Assembly: GCA_018725345.1 (NCBI GenBank)
Contig: QLUI01000001.1
Coordinates: forward strand, 1-34,340
Direction of reading: 5' to 3'
Length of the DNA stretch: 34,340 nucleotides
From: Bacillota bacterium
GTDB lineage: Bacteria > Bacillota > Dethiobacteria > Dethiobacterales > Dethiobacteraceae
Below, piece after piece: positions 1-6,595 of the stretch. How positions within the stretch are numbered: the first letter of the stretch is position 1; each line of letters opens with the position of its first letter. The position numbers and the translations under genes are program-made. Below the pieces are notes generated by a model. It ran no database searches. It was given only the letters and a program-made list of their open reading frames with translations, and was not told the DNA's origin.

Positions 1-347
1 AGCCATGTGTCGCGCAAATCGACCAGCAATTTTTCAACTTCTGCCAAAGGCGCCGCTTCTTTTTTTAGATTGGCAGTCACAAGGCGTTGATGCATATAGT
101 CGTAAAGCAGGTAAAGGTTATCGGCCATCTCTCCTTGGTTTGGATTGAGGGCATTCATCAGTTCAAAAAGAATATCCTGCGTCTTGACGTTGTTAATATG
201 GCTTTGTTCAAGCTTGTTTTCCGCCAAGCCTATTTGTGCCAGTTTAGTAAATTTAATCGCGCCGTTGTAGAGCATGATGATTAGCTTTAGGCCAGACGCA
301 GTTTCTACTTGGTTGTGCAAATATGTGCGGTAAGGGTTTGCCAGCAT
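1..347 (-). CDS. fliS: Flagellin export chaperone FliS (5' part, runs off window)
   Basis: Translating the minus strand from the ATG at 345-347 gives about 115 residues without a stop, running off the left edge, so the C-terminus is missing. The start reads MLANPYRTYLHNQVETAS, followed by LIIMLYNGAIKF and, further on, NLYLLYDYMHQRL; these are the hallmark helices of FliS. A strong ribosome site (AAGGAGGC on the minus strand, about 354-361) precedes the ATG. FliS binds the C-terminal helices of flagellin in the cytoplasm and prevents premature polymerisation before export. The gene follows flaG with a 16-nt gap and is probably co-transcribed with it from the sigma-28-type promoter at 804-830. 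fliD, often found between flaG and fliS, is not there. Confidence 0.93.
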   Translation of the reverse strand, partial: MLANPYRTYLHNQVETASGLKLIIMLYNGAIKFTKLAQIGLAENKLEQSHINNVKTQDILFELMNALNPNQGEMADNLYLLYDYMHQRLVTANLKKEAAPLAEVEKLLVDLRDTW

Positions 348-363
348 CTTTGAGCCTCCTTTT

Positions 364-744
364 CTAACGCTTTGTGTCCAGCAGCAGGCCAATCATTTCT
401 TGGATTTGCGCGGCCAGCCTAAGTAAACGCTCCGGGGGTATTTCACGAATCAGCTCATCAGTCTCTTTGTCGATAACCTGCACCATTACTCTGTCAGATT
501 CGTCATGGATTTTAAAGCGCAGACTGAAACTAAATGCGTCTAAAGCACTGTTTACTTTGCTGACGGCAGTATCTATTTCCGTAGCCGAATGAGACGAAGG
601 ATGAGCTTCCGTGTTAGGGCTAGGGGTTCCTTTAATGCTTTCTTCTTTTTCTCGTGTTTTGCCCGGATGGCTGAGTTCATTTGTAACGTTTCTAAGCCCG
701 TCCGGTGTAATCGCAGACAGGGAATTTGCTGCTCCGATTTTCAC
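364..744 (-). CDS. flaG: FlaG family flagellar protein
   Basis: A 126-residue protein with a GTG start at 742-744 and a GAGGAGGT ribosome site at 751-758 (minus strand). Residues 1-60 are polar and low-complexity. The C-terminal 60 residues carry the FlaG pattern: LRFKIHDESDRVMVQVIDKET, then DELIREIPPERLLRLAAQI, ending GLLLDTKR. FlaG proteins influence filament length and lie next to fliD and fliS in many bacteria; the exact mechanism is unsettled. The gene is followed 16 nt later by fliS and preceded by a sigma-28-type promoter, so late-class flagellar expression is expected. It is divergent from a second FlaG-like gene at 927. Confidence 0.88.
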   Translation of the reverse strand: MKIGAANSLSAITPDGLRNVTNELSHPGKTREKEESIKGTPSPNTEAHPSSHSATEIDTAVSKVNSALDAFSFSLRFKIHDESDRVMVQVIDKETDELIREIPPERLLRLAAQIQEMIGLLLDTKR

Positions 745-803
745 CGTTTCACCTCCTCATCTTCGCTCAGGCGAAAATTGCATACTACTCATTTTGCCTA
801 ATA

Positions 804-830
804 TTTTCGGCAAAAACTAAAAAAACTTAA
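804..830 (-). promoter_or_regulatory. Sigma-28 (FliA/SigD) type promoter for flaG-fliS
   Basis: Read on the minus strand, the sequence is TTAA (830-827), a 15-nt spacer, then GCCGAAAA (811-804). The consensus is TAAA-N15-GCCGATAA, so the -10 matches 7 of 8 and the spacing is exact, with one or two mismatches in the -35. It sits about 60 bp before the flaG GTG. FliA itself is encoded at 22649-23371. Confidence 0.72.
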
Positions 831-849
831 TACTCCTGCAAAAATATAG

Positions 850-876
850 TAAAGTTTTTCAATCTGGGGCCGATCA
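850..876 (+). promoter_or_regulatory. Sigma-28 (FliA/SigD) type promoter for the 927 gene pair
   Basis: TAAA (850-853), a 15-nt spacer, then GCCGATCA (869-876) on the plus strand: perfect -35, exact spacing and 7 of 8 in the -10. It lies 50 bp before the GTG of the FlaG-like gene at 927. With the minus-strand site at 804-830 it forms a divergent pair whose -35 elements are about 20 bp apart. Confidence 0.85.
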
Positions 877-926
877 AGAATATAGAAATAGAAAGAACTG
901 CTGTCTCGTGAAGTGGGGGATGAGCT

Positions 927-1286
927 GTGAAGGTACAAGGGGTGGATCCTGTCATTATGAGCAGGATTCAGGAAAAAGTAAAAAAACAGTTGGTGCAAGA
1001 TAGCCGACAGGTTGAGTTTGCCAAAGATCGCCAAAACAGCCAAGAGCAAGAACGGCAAGCACCGGATCGAGAAGAATTGGCTGCGATGGTGCAGAAGCTA
1101 AACAAAATGGCAGACTCTTTGGGTATTAATTTGCTCTTTGTCTTGATTGAGGATGATGCTCCTCGGTTGTTTGCGCTCAACAGAACAACGCAGGAGCTGA
1201 TTCATCAGCTCTCTCCCGCAAAAGCCCGGGAAATGTTGACAGAAATGAAAAGCTTTGTAGGTATGTTGGTAGATCAACTTTCATGA
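927..1286 (+). CDS. Second, divergent FlaG-like protein
   Basis: A 119-residue protein with a GTG start. The first 50 residues are charged and Gln-rich. From about residue 50 the pattern follows the FlaG core: LNKMADSLGINLLFVLIEDD, then RTTQELIHQLSPAKAREML and ending FVGMLVDQLS. This parallels the neighbouring FlaG (DELIREIPPE ... GLLLD), with the conserved Arg and Pro partly replaced. I infer a diverged FlaG paralogue. It has its own sigma-28-type promoter (850-876) and is followed 12 nt downstream by the helical protein at 1299. No function beyond late-class flagellar association can be claimed. Confidence 0.68.
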   Translation: MKVQGVDPVIMSRIQEKVKKQLVQDSRQVEFAKDRQNSQEQERQAPDREELAAMVQKLNKMADSLGINLLFVLIEDDAPRLFALNRTTQELIHQLSPAKAREMLTEMKSFVGMLVDQLS

Positions 1287-1298
1287 GGGGGATGGAGC

Positions 1299-1703
1299 GT
1301 GGCGGCTACGGTGACGGAATTGCTTGAGCAGTTGAGCGCTAATTATCAGCAGCAGTATCTGCTCTACCAAAAGGTATATCAAATAGCGCAAGCGGAAGGC
1401 GCGCTGATTGAAACCAAGGAAATGTTGCAATTAATTGAATTACTCCATTGTGCAGAGGAAATTATGCGGCGCATCCATGATTTGGAGGAGCCGCAAAAAA
1501 AGAACAGAGAGTTACTCCGTAAGGCTTTGCCTGGCAATAGCATTTCACTCGATCTGCTTGCTTGTTTGACAGAGAGCCGGGTTTTCCTCCGCTACAAAAA
1601 AGTGCTGGCGCAATTGGCTGAAATTTTGGCAGAGATAGAACAACTAAAAAATAAAAATATCGTTCAGCTAACACAAATGAGGCTGGCAAAAAATCGGCTA
1701 TAA
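1299..1703 (+). CDS. Helical protein, putative FlgN/FliT-type flagellar chaperone
   Basis: A 134-residue protein starting at GTG 1299 after a G-rich ribosome site (about 1285-1292). It is almost entirely alpha-helical by composition, with heptad-like Leu, Ile and Gln repeats at residues 5-50 and 90-130 and no membrane segment. Size, all-helical character and position, 12 nt after a FlaG-like gene under a sigma-28-type promoter, fit the export chaperones FlgN or FliT, but no diagnostic motif is visible. It could also be an unrelated coiled-coil protein. The stop at 1703 is followed by the repeat-bearing gap before flgB. Confidence 0.5.
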   Translation: MAATVTELLEQLSANYQQQYLLYQKVYQIAQAEGALIETKEMLQLIELLHCAEEIMRRIHDLEEPQKKNRELLRKALPGNSISLDLLACLTESRVFLRYKKVLAQLAEILAEIEQLKNKNIVQLTQMRLAKNRL

Positions 1704-1774
1704 ACAGAGCTCTGTTGACTGTGAGCAATCCGCTGTTTATTTGTCGTGTCTTTTTTTCGCGGAAAAACTACATA

Positions 1775-1916
1775 TTATGTTAAGCATTTCTACTTTTATG
1801 CCATTTTATTCAATTTATGTTAAACTTATGTTAAGCATTTCTACTTTTATGCCATTTTATTCAATTTATGTTAAACTTATGTTAAACATTTCTACTTTTA
1901 TGCCATTTTATTCAAT
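1775..1916. repeat. 51-bp tandem direct repeat, about 2.8 copies
   Basis: Copies begin at 1775, 1826 and 1877 (period exactly 51 bp). The first two are identical; the third differs by G to A (TTAAGC to TTAAAC) and breaks off after about 40 bp. The unit is AT-rich and contains ATGCCATTTTATTCAA and TTATGTTAA. It ends five bases before the -35 of the sigma-H-like promoter of flgB. 51 bp is close to five helical turns, so copies present the same face. The rest of the 1704-2038 gap holds this promoter, an 11-bp direct repeat (AGCGAATGGTT at 1941-1951 and 1954-1964) and the flgB ribosome site. Confidence 0.9.
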
Positions 1917-1921
1917 CTTTG

Positions 1922-1949
1922 CAGGAATTTTTCCATTTTTAGCGAATGG
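1922..1949 (+). promoter_or_regulatory. Sigma-H-like promoter upstream of the flgB operon
   Basis: AGGAATT (1923-1929), a 13-nt spacer, then CGAATGG (1943-1949). This fits the sigma-H pattern AGGAWWT-N13-nGAAT, as recalled for the Bacillus spoVG promoter. The same geometry recurs at three other places in the window (28279-28306 minus, 28354-28382, 29882-29910). It lies about 90 bp before the flgB start and directly downstream of the 51-bp repeats, so it is the best candidate for the start of the main flagellar transcript. Confidence 0.65.
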
Positions 1950-2038
1950 TTTCAGCGAATGGTTACGATGTGACGATATGTCAGCAATTACACGGTTAGG
2001 CATCTCGAAAGGTAAGACTGCTAAAAGGCAAGGAGGCG

Positions 2039-2458
2039 ATGATGATTAACGGGTTATGGACAGATAAAGTTTCTCTCGTGTTGCAGAAAAGCCTTGACGC
2101 AGCGGGAGAACGGCAGCGTGTCATGGCTCATAATATTGCCAATCTTAACACGCCGCTTTTCAAAAGAAAAGAAGTTCGCTTCGAAGAAGAATTGCGCCAG
2201 GCGTTGCTGGGTCCGTCCCGCCTGCCCCTTGCCGCCACTCACCCCCGCCACATGGGCAAAGCTCCCAGTCTGCAAGATGTGAGCCATGAGCTTAAAACTG
2301 ATTTGCAGTTAAGCATGCGGCCTGACGGCAACAATGTGGATCTAGAACGTGAAATGGCTATGCTTGCCGCAAACCAGTTGAACTATAACGCCTTCGTCCA
2401 GTTATTAAGCGGTCGGCAGGCTTCATTGCGTTATGTGATCCATGAAGGGAGAAGGTAA
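2039..2458 (+). CDS. flgB: Flagellar basal-body rod protein FlgB
   Basis: A 139-residue rod protein. The N-terminal rod motif is at about residues 30-50 (MAHNIANLNTPLFKRKEVRF), and the C-terminal helix is the usual QLNYNAFVQLLSGRQASLR followed by YVI. Two ATG codons in tandem (2039, 2042) follow AGGAGG at 2031-2036; the second has the better spacing. FlgB is exported across the membrane and forms the proximal rod with FlgC and FliE. It opens the long plus-strand run and lies 2 nt before flgC. The upstream sigma-H-like promoter and 51-bp repeats are the likely control region. Confidence 0.95.
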   Translation: MMINGLWTDKVSLVLQKSLDAAGERQRVMAHNIANLNTPLFKRKEVRFEEELRQALLGPSRLPLAATHPRHMGKAPSLQDVSHELKTDLQLSMRPDGNNVDLEREMAMLAANQLNYNAFVQLLSGRQASLRYVIHEGRR

Positions 2459-2460
2459 GC

Positions 2461-2871
2461 ATGCAGATTTTTAAGGCGATGCAGATTTCCTCATCCGGGT
2501 TGACGGCTGAACGCTTTCGCTTGGATTTGATTGCCAATAATATTGCCAACGCTCATAGCACTCGGACTGAACAGGGTGGCCCTTACCGGCGCAGATCAGC
2601 CGTTTTCGCAGAGAAAATGGATGCCGCCCGCCGCAACCTACAGGGCGTGCGGGTGATGGCAGTAAGCGAAGACCAGACACCGCCACGGTTAGTTTACGAA
2701 CCGGGACACCCAGATGCAGATGCGGCTGGCTATGTGGCTTACCCAAATGTAAATGTGATTCAGGAAATGGTAGATATGATTACGGCCACCAGGGCTTACG
2801 AGGCTAACGTTACAGCTTTAAATGCAACAAAGAGCATGTTTCTAAAGGCGTTGGAAATTGGCAGAGGATAG
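2461..2871 (+). CDS. flgC: Flagellar basal-body rod protein FlgC
   Basis: A 136-residue protein with the paired terminal motifs of FlgC: GLTAERFRLDLIANNIANAH near residues 12-32, and NVNVIQEMVDMITATRAYEAN in the C-terminal third. Length is typical. It polymerises in the proximal rod after type III export. The ATG at 2461 follows the flgB stop by 2 nt, with GGGAGAAGG at the end of flgB serving as ribosome site. fliE follows after 10 nt. Confidence 0.96.
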   Translation: MQIFKAMQISSSGLTAERFRLDLIANNIANAHSTRTEQGGPYRRRSAVFAEKMDAARRNLQGVRVMAVSEDQTPPRLVYEPGHPDADAAGYVAYPNVNVIQEMVDMITATRAYEANVTALNATKSMFLKALEIGRG

Positions 2872-2881
2872 GTGAGTCAAA

Positions 2882-3178
2882 ATGAGAATTCAGGGGAACA
2901 ACCCCTTTATCCCGACGCAATGGCAAAAAATTCAGCCGGAAATACAAAGCAGGCAGACGGAGGGCTTTGCGGCTGCGTTAAAAAGCGCCCTAAGCGATGT
3001 GAATAAGCTGCAGCTTCAGGCAGATGAATCTGTTAAAAAGTTGGCTATGGGTCAGGGAGAAGATATCCACCAGGTGATGATTGCGGTTGAGCAAGCTAAG
3101 CTTGCCATGCAGCTGACGGTGCAGGTGCGCAATAAAGTTGTTGAGGCTTATCAGGAAATTTCACGGATGCAGATTTAG
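2882..3178 (+). CDS. fliE: Flagellar hook-basal body complex protein FliE
   Basis: A 98-residue protein, the usual size for FliE. The conserved C-terminal half is clear: GQGEDIHQVMIAVEQAKLAM then LTVQVRNKVVEAYQEISRMQ at the very end. FliE joins the MS ring to the proximal rod and is needed for export of the other rod subunits. It is third in the canonical flgB-flgC-fliE order. An 83-nt gap with a nested hairpin separates it from fliF. Confidence 0.96.
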   Translation: MRIQGNNPFIPTQWQKIQPEIQSRQTEGFAAALKSALSDVNKLQLQADESVKKLAMGQGEDIHQVMIAVEQAKLAMQLTVQVRNKVVEAYQEISRMQI

Positions 3179-3224
3179 TGACCAGCCAATTTGCAAGTGA
3201 CAGCTGTCAACTGGCCACGGGTCA
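3179..3224 (+). other. Nested inverted repeat between fliE and fliF
   Basis: Immediately after the fliE stop three nested arms pair: TGACC (3179-3183) with GGTCA (3220-3224), GCCA (3185-3188) with TGGC (3212-3215), and the perfect 12-nt palindrome TGACAGCTGTCA (3198-3209). No T-run follows, so it does not look like an intrinsic terminator. It may be an mRNA processing, stability or attenuation element that separates the small rod genes from fliF. Confidence 0.6.
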
Positions 3225-3261
3225 TCGTTTGCCCAGGACAGGCAGAAAGGGGCAATGAGTT

Positions 3262-4815
3262 TTGGCGGAAGAAAGCCGGGCCGCATTCTCGATGTTTACG
3301 CTACAAGAGCGTTGGCAGCAAATCAGCAAACAAAAGAAGCTAGCTGTGATCATTTTGCTTGTAGCAGGTTTTGTTTCGCTTTTTTATTTGGGGCAGGCAC
3401 TTTCCCGTCCAAGGATGGCGCCTTTGTTTTCGGGATTGGAGCCGGCTGATGCCGGGCGGATTACTGCTCGGTTGCAGGAGCTGAATGTGCCTTATCAGTT
3501 GGCAGATGAGGGTAGAACCATTCTGGTCGGGCAGGATCAAGTATATGAGATGAGAATTCAGTTGGCCAGCGCAGGAGCGCTGGTCGGGGGCAGCGCTGGA
3601 TTTGAACTTTTTGATCGGACACAGCTTGGGGCTACCGATTTTAATAGACGCCTGGATTATCTGCGAGCGCTCCAAGAAGAGCTCCGACGGACCATTGTTC
3701 AGTTGGAAGAAGTTGAGCAAGCCCGGGTACACTTAGCCCTCCCCGAACCAAGCGTCTTTGTTCAGGATACGGCAGAGCCGACTGCGTCGATTGTGCTACG
3801 GCTTAGACCTCTTTCTCGCCTGCAGCCTGAGCAGATCCGCGGGATTGTTTATCTGGTAGTGGGCAGCGTGGAAAACATGACTGCGGAAAATGTGACTGTG
3901 ATTGACACACAGGGAAATATTCTTAGCGATTTAACCACGGAGTTGTCTTCCTCCGGCCAGTTAGCCGAGGCTTCTTTGCGGCAGTTGGAGGTGAGGCGTT
4001 CCTTCGAGAAAGAAATGGAACAGCGCGTCCAGCGGGTGCTGGAGCGGGTTCTAGGTGCGGGTCAGGCGGTCGCTATGTTGACGGCGGAACTTGATTTTGA
4101 TTCCCGTGAATCAAGCATCATCACTTTTGCGCCCGAAGGAGTGCCTCGGAGCAGAACCGTTGCGAGGGAAATATTTGAGGGGACAGGAACCATGCCTGGG
4201 GAAGCAGGTACGGACAGTAATATCCCCGGTTATCCTTTTGCAGTCGGCGGCGGCGATTCTCGTTATGAGCGGGATGATGAAACTATTAATTACGAAATCA
4301 GCGAAACAACGGAGCGGCAGATTCAAGCGCCGGGGCGCTTGGTCCGCTTGCACGCTGCCGTTGTTGTTAATGATAACGGAGGCGTGCTGACAAATGAGCA
4401 GCTCGCGCAGATTAACGAGCTGGTCGAGGCTGCCATTGGTTATCAGGTAGCGCGTGGGGACAGCATCAGTGTGCAGGGAATGAATTTTGATACTTCACAA
4501 CTAGAGGAAGCCAAGCGAGAGATGGACGAGGCTTTGCGCAATGAGCAAAGGGGACAACTTATCTATCTGGGCGTAGCCATTTTGCTCTTGGTTTTGTTTT
4601 TCGTGCTCGTATTGCGGGCTAGAGGAGCACGCCGCGAACGAGAGTTAGAAGCTCAGCTTGCCACAGTGCCGCACATGCCCTTTTTAGAAGAAGCGCCGGC
4701 AATCGGCGAGCTGCCAAGGGAAGAGGAACTTTTGCACAAACGTGTCCGCCAACTGGCGGAGAAGGAACCTGAAGCGGCAGCATATTTGATCCGGGCTTGG
4801 CTGGCTGAAGAATAG
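3262..4815 (+). CDS. fliF: Flagellar MS-ring protein FliF
   Basis: A 517-residue protein starting at TTG 3262 (MAEESRAAF) behind AAAGGGG. Two membrane segments flank the periplasmic ring-building region: about residues 27-48 (LAVIILLVAGFVSLFYLGQA) and 433-453 (IYLGVAILLLVLFFVLVLRA). The N-terminal YscJ/FliF region includes RLQELNVPYQL and REGL-like ring segments. The last residues, EPEAAAYLIRAWLAEE, are the FliG-binding tail (P-x-x-x-A-x-x-I/L-R-x-W-L). FliF forms the MS ring in the cytoplasmic membrane, the base on which rod, switch and export gate assemble. fliG follows after 12 nt. Confidence 0.96.
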   Translation: MAEESRAAFSMFTLQERWQQISKQKKLAVIILLVAGFVSLFYLGQALSRPRMAPLFSGLEPADAGRITARLQELNVPYQLADEGRTILVGQDQVYEMRIQLASAGALVGGSAGFELFDRTQLGATDFNRRLDYLRALQEELRRTIVQLEEVEQARVHLALPEPSVFVQDTAEPTASIVLRLRPLSRLQPEQIRGIVYLVVGSVENMTAENVTVIDTQGNILSDLTTELSSSGQLAEASLRQLEVRRSFEKEMEQRVQRVLERVLGAGQAVAMLTAELDFDSRESSIITFAPEGVPRSRTVAREIFEGTGTMPGEAGTDSNIPGYPFAVGGGDSRYERDDETINYEISETTERQIQAPGRLVRLHAAVVVNDNGGVLTNEQLAQINELVEAAIGYQVARGDSISVQGMNFDTSQLEEAKREMDEALRNEQRGQLIYLGVAILLLVLFFVLVLRARGARRERELEAQLATVPHMPFLEEAPAIGELPREEELLHKRVRQLAEKEPEAAAYLIRAWLAEE

Positions 4816-4827
4816 GGGAGATAGTTT

Positions 4828-5835
4828 TTGGCACGCAATAAATCCAATGGTCTAAAAAAATCGGCTATTTTGCTGATGGCACTGGGGCCGTCAGTCTCGT
4901 CTAGAATTCTCAGGCAGTTTACTGAGGCCGATATCGAGCGTATCTCCCTGGAGATTGCCAATACCAACAAGGTGGAAGTGAATACCATGGAGGAAGTGCT
5001 GGAAGAATTTTTATTGCTTAGCCAAGCGCAACGCTATATATTGGACGGCGGATTAGATTATGCGCGTAACCTTTTGGAGCAGACACTAGGTATTCAGAGA
5101 GCGACTGAAATTATTAAAAAGCTAAAAGAAGCTTCGCAAATTAAACCATTTATGTTTGTCAGGAAGGCTGACCCTAAGCAGTTAACAAACTTGATTGGCC
5201 AAGAGCATCCGCAAACTATTGCCTTAATACTGTCCTATCTTGACCCGCTGCAAGCTTCTCAGGTTTTGGGCAGTCTGCCTGATGAACAGCAACCTGAGAT
5301 AGCTCGGCGAATTGCGCTGATGGATCGGACTTCGCCTGAGGTCTTAAAAGAAGTGGAGGGAGTGCTGCAAGAGCGTCTTTCTTCCGTAGTGCAGCAAGAT
5401 TTTGCTACCGCAGGCGGGATTCAGTCGCTGGTGGACATTTTAAACAATGTGGATCGTGGCACAGAAAAACTAATTTTGGAAGAGCTGGAGAAAGATGATC
5501 CCAAGCTTGTCGATGAAATACGTAAGTTGATGTTTATCTTCGAAGATGTAACCGCCTTGGACAACGCTTCCATTCAGCGGATTATTCGTGAGGTTGACCA
5601 GAAGGACTTGGCTTTGGCGCTTAAAGGCTCCAGCGAGGAGGTTAAGGAACGCATTTTCCGCAATGTTTCCAAGCGGGCAGCAGAAATGTTAAAGGAGGAT
5701 GTGGAGTCTATGGGGCCAGTTCGCTTGCGTGAGGTGGAAGAAGCACAACAGCGGATTGTAAGTGTTGTTCGTAAGCTCGATGAGACTGGTGAGATAATTA
5801 TTTCACGGGGTGGTGAAGATGCCATTATTCTCTAG
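4828..5835 (+). CDS. fliG: Flagellar motor switch protein FliG
   Basis: A 335-residue protein, the family length, with a TTG start at 4828 preceded by AGGGGAGA. The middle domain has the EHPQTIALILSYLDP motif near residues 128-142. The C-terminal torque domain has VDQKDLALALKGSSEEVKER and GPVRLREVEEAQQRI. FliG sits between FliF and FliM in the C ring and interacts with MotA to generate torque. It overlaps the start of fliH by 17 to 26 nt, so the two are translationally coupled. Confidence 0.97.
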   Translation: MARNKSNGLKKSAILLMALGPSVSSRILRQFTEADIERISLEIANTNKVEVNTMEEVLEEFLLLSQAQRYILDGGLDYARNLLEQTLGIQRATEIIKKLKEASQIKPFMFVRKADPKQLTNLIGQEHPQTIALILSYLDPLQASQVLGSLPDEQQPEIARRIALMDRTSPEVLKEVEGVLQERLSSVVQQDFATAGGIQSLVDILNNVDRGTEKLILEELEKDDPKLVDEIRKLMFIFEDVTALDNASIQRIIREVDQKDLALALKGSSEEVKERIFRNVSKRAAEMLKEDVESMGPVRLREVEEAQQRIVSVVRKLDETGEIIISRGGEDAIIL

Positions 5836-6595
5836 GCTGCTTAAAGCAGAGCAAGTAGCAGTCACCGAAAAGATCTGCCGTCTTGCTTACCATGAAGCAA
5901 CTTTGCCTGCCGGCGCGGGAGGGAGCGAGGCACCAGGTGATGCAAATCCTGTCACTTGTGTCATGGTGGAGGCAGAGGAGCGTGCCTCTGAAATGCTGGC
6001 GGCTGCGGCAAGACAGAGTGCGGAAATCTTGACATCTGCTAGTAGTGAGTGTGAGGAGCTCCTTCATCAGTCAAAAATGAAGATTCTTATTTTGGAAGAG
6101 GAAGCACGTAAACGTGGCTATGACAAAGGTTATCTGGAAGGCTTGGGGGCAGGGCAAACTGTGGGAATCGGTTTGCAGCGCGAAGCTGAAGCCATGCTCC
6201 GGGAAGCTGTCGAGTTTCGCGAGAGGGTTTTGGAGCGGGTGGAGCCGCAAGTGGTGGAATTAGCTGTCTGTGTGGCGGAGAAATTGGTGGGGAGACAGCT
6301 GACTATTGAACCGGAAACCGTAGTCACTATTGTCCGGGAAGCCTTGCGCCTGCTTAATGAGTCCGGCGAAATTCTGATCCGCCTTCATCCTGGTGATTTA
6401 CTGCTCTGCCAGGCAAGGCTACCTGACTTGCAGGCAGAAGTGCGCGAGAATAGTTCGCTTAATCTTTTTGCCGACCCGCAACTGCCGGCAGGCAGTTGCC
6501 GTGTGGAAACAAACGGTGCCTTGATTGAATGTATGCTCGATGAGCGCTTTGTTGCGCTGCGTGCAGCATTAGCGGATGTGGCTAATCATGGATAA
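5819..6595 (+). CDS. fliH: Flagellar export ATPase regulator FliH
   Basis: About 258 residues from the ATG at 5819; an upstream GTG at 5810 in the same frame is possible, but GGGGTGG just before the ATG favours 5819. The middle has an Ala/Glu-rich helix (residues about 45-90), then a glycine-spaced stretch RGYDKGYLEGLGAGQTVGIG, and the C-terminal FliH/V-ATPase-E-like region (VVELAVCVAEKLVGRQL). FliH dimers bind FliI and dock it at the export gate. The gene overlaps fliG at its start and fliI at its end (ATGGATAA overlap). Confidence 0.9.
   Translation: MPLFSRLLKAEQVAVTEKICRLAYHEATLPAGAGGSEAPGDANPVTCVMVEAEERASEMLAAAARQSAEILTSASSECEELLHQSKMKILILEEEARKRGYDKGYLEGLGAGQTVGIGLQREAEAMLREAVEFRERVLERVEPQVVELAVCVAEKLVGRQLTIEPETVVTIVREALRLLNESGEILIRLHPGDLLLCQARLPDLQAEVRENSSLNLFADPQLPAGSCRVETNGALIECMLDERFVALRAALADVANHG

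Noticed and set aside
1741..2049. 102-residue open frame covering the 51-bp repeats
   Set aside because: It stays open only because the repeat period is a multiple of three and the unit has no stop in this frame. It has no ribosome site, repeats the same peptide and overlaps both the sigma-H-like promoter and the flgB start.
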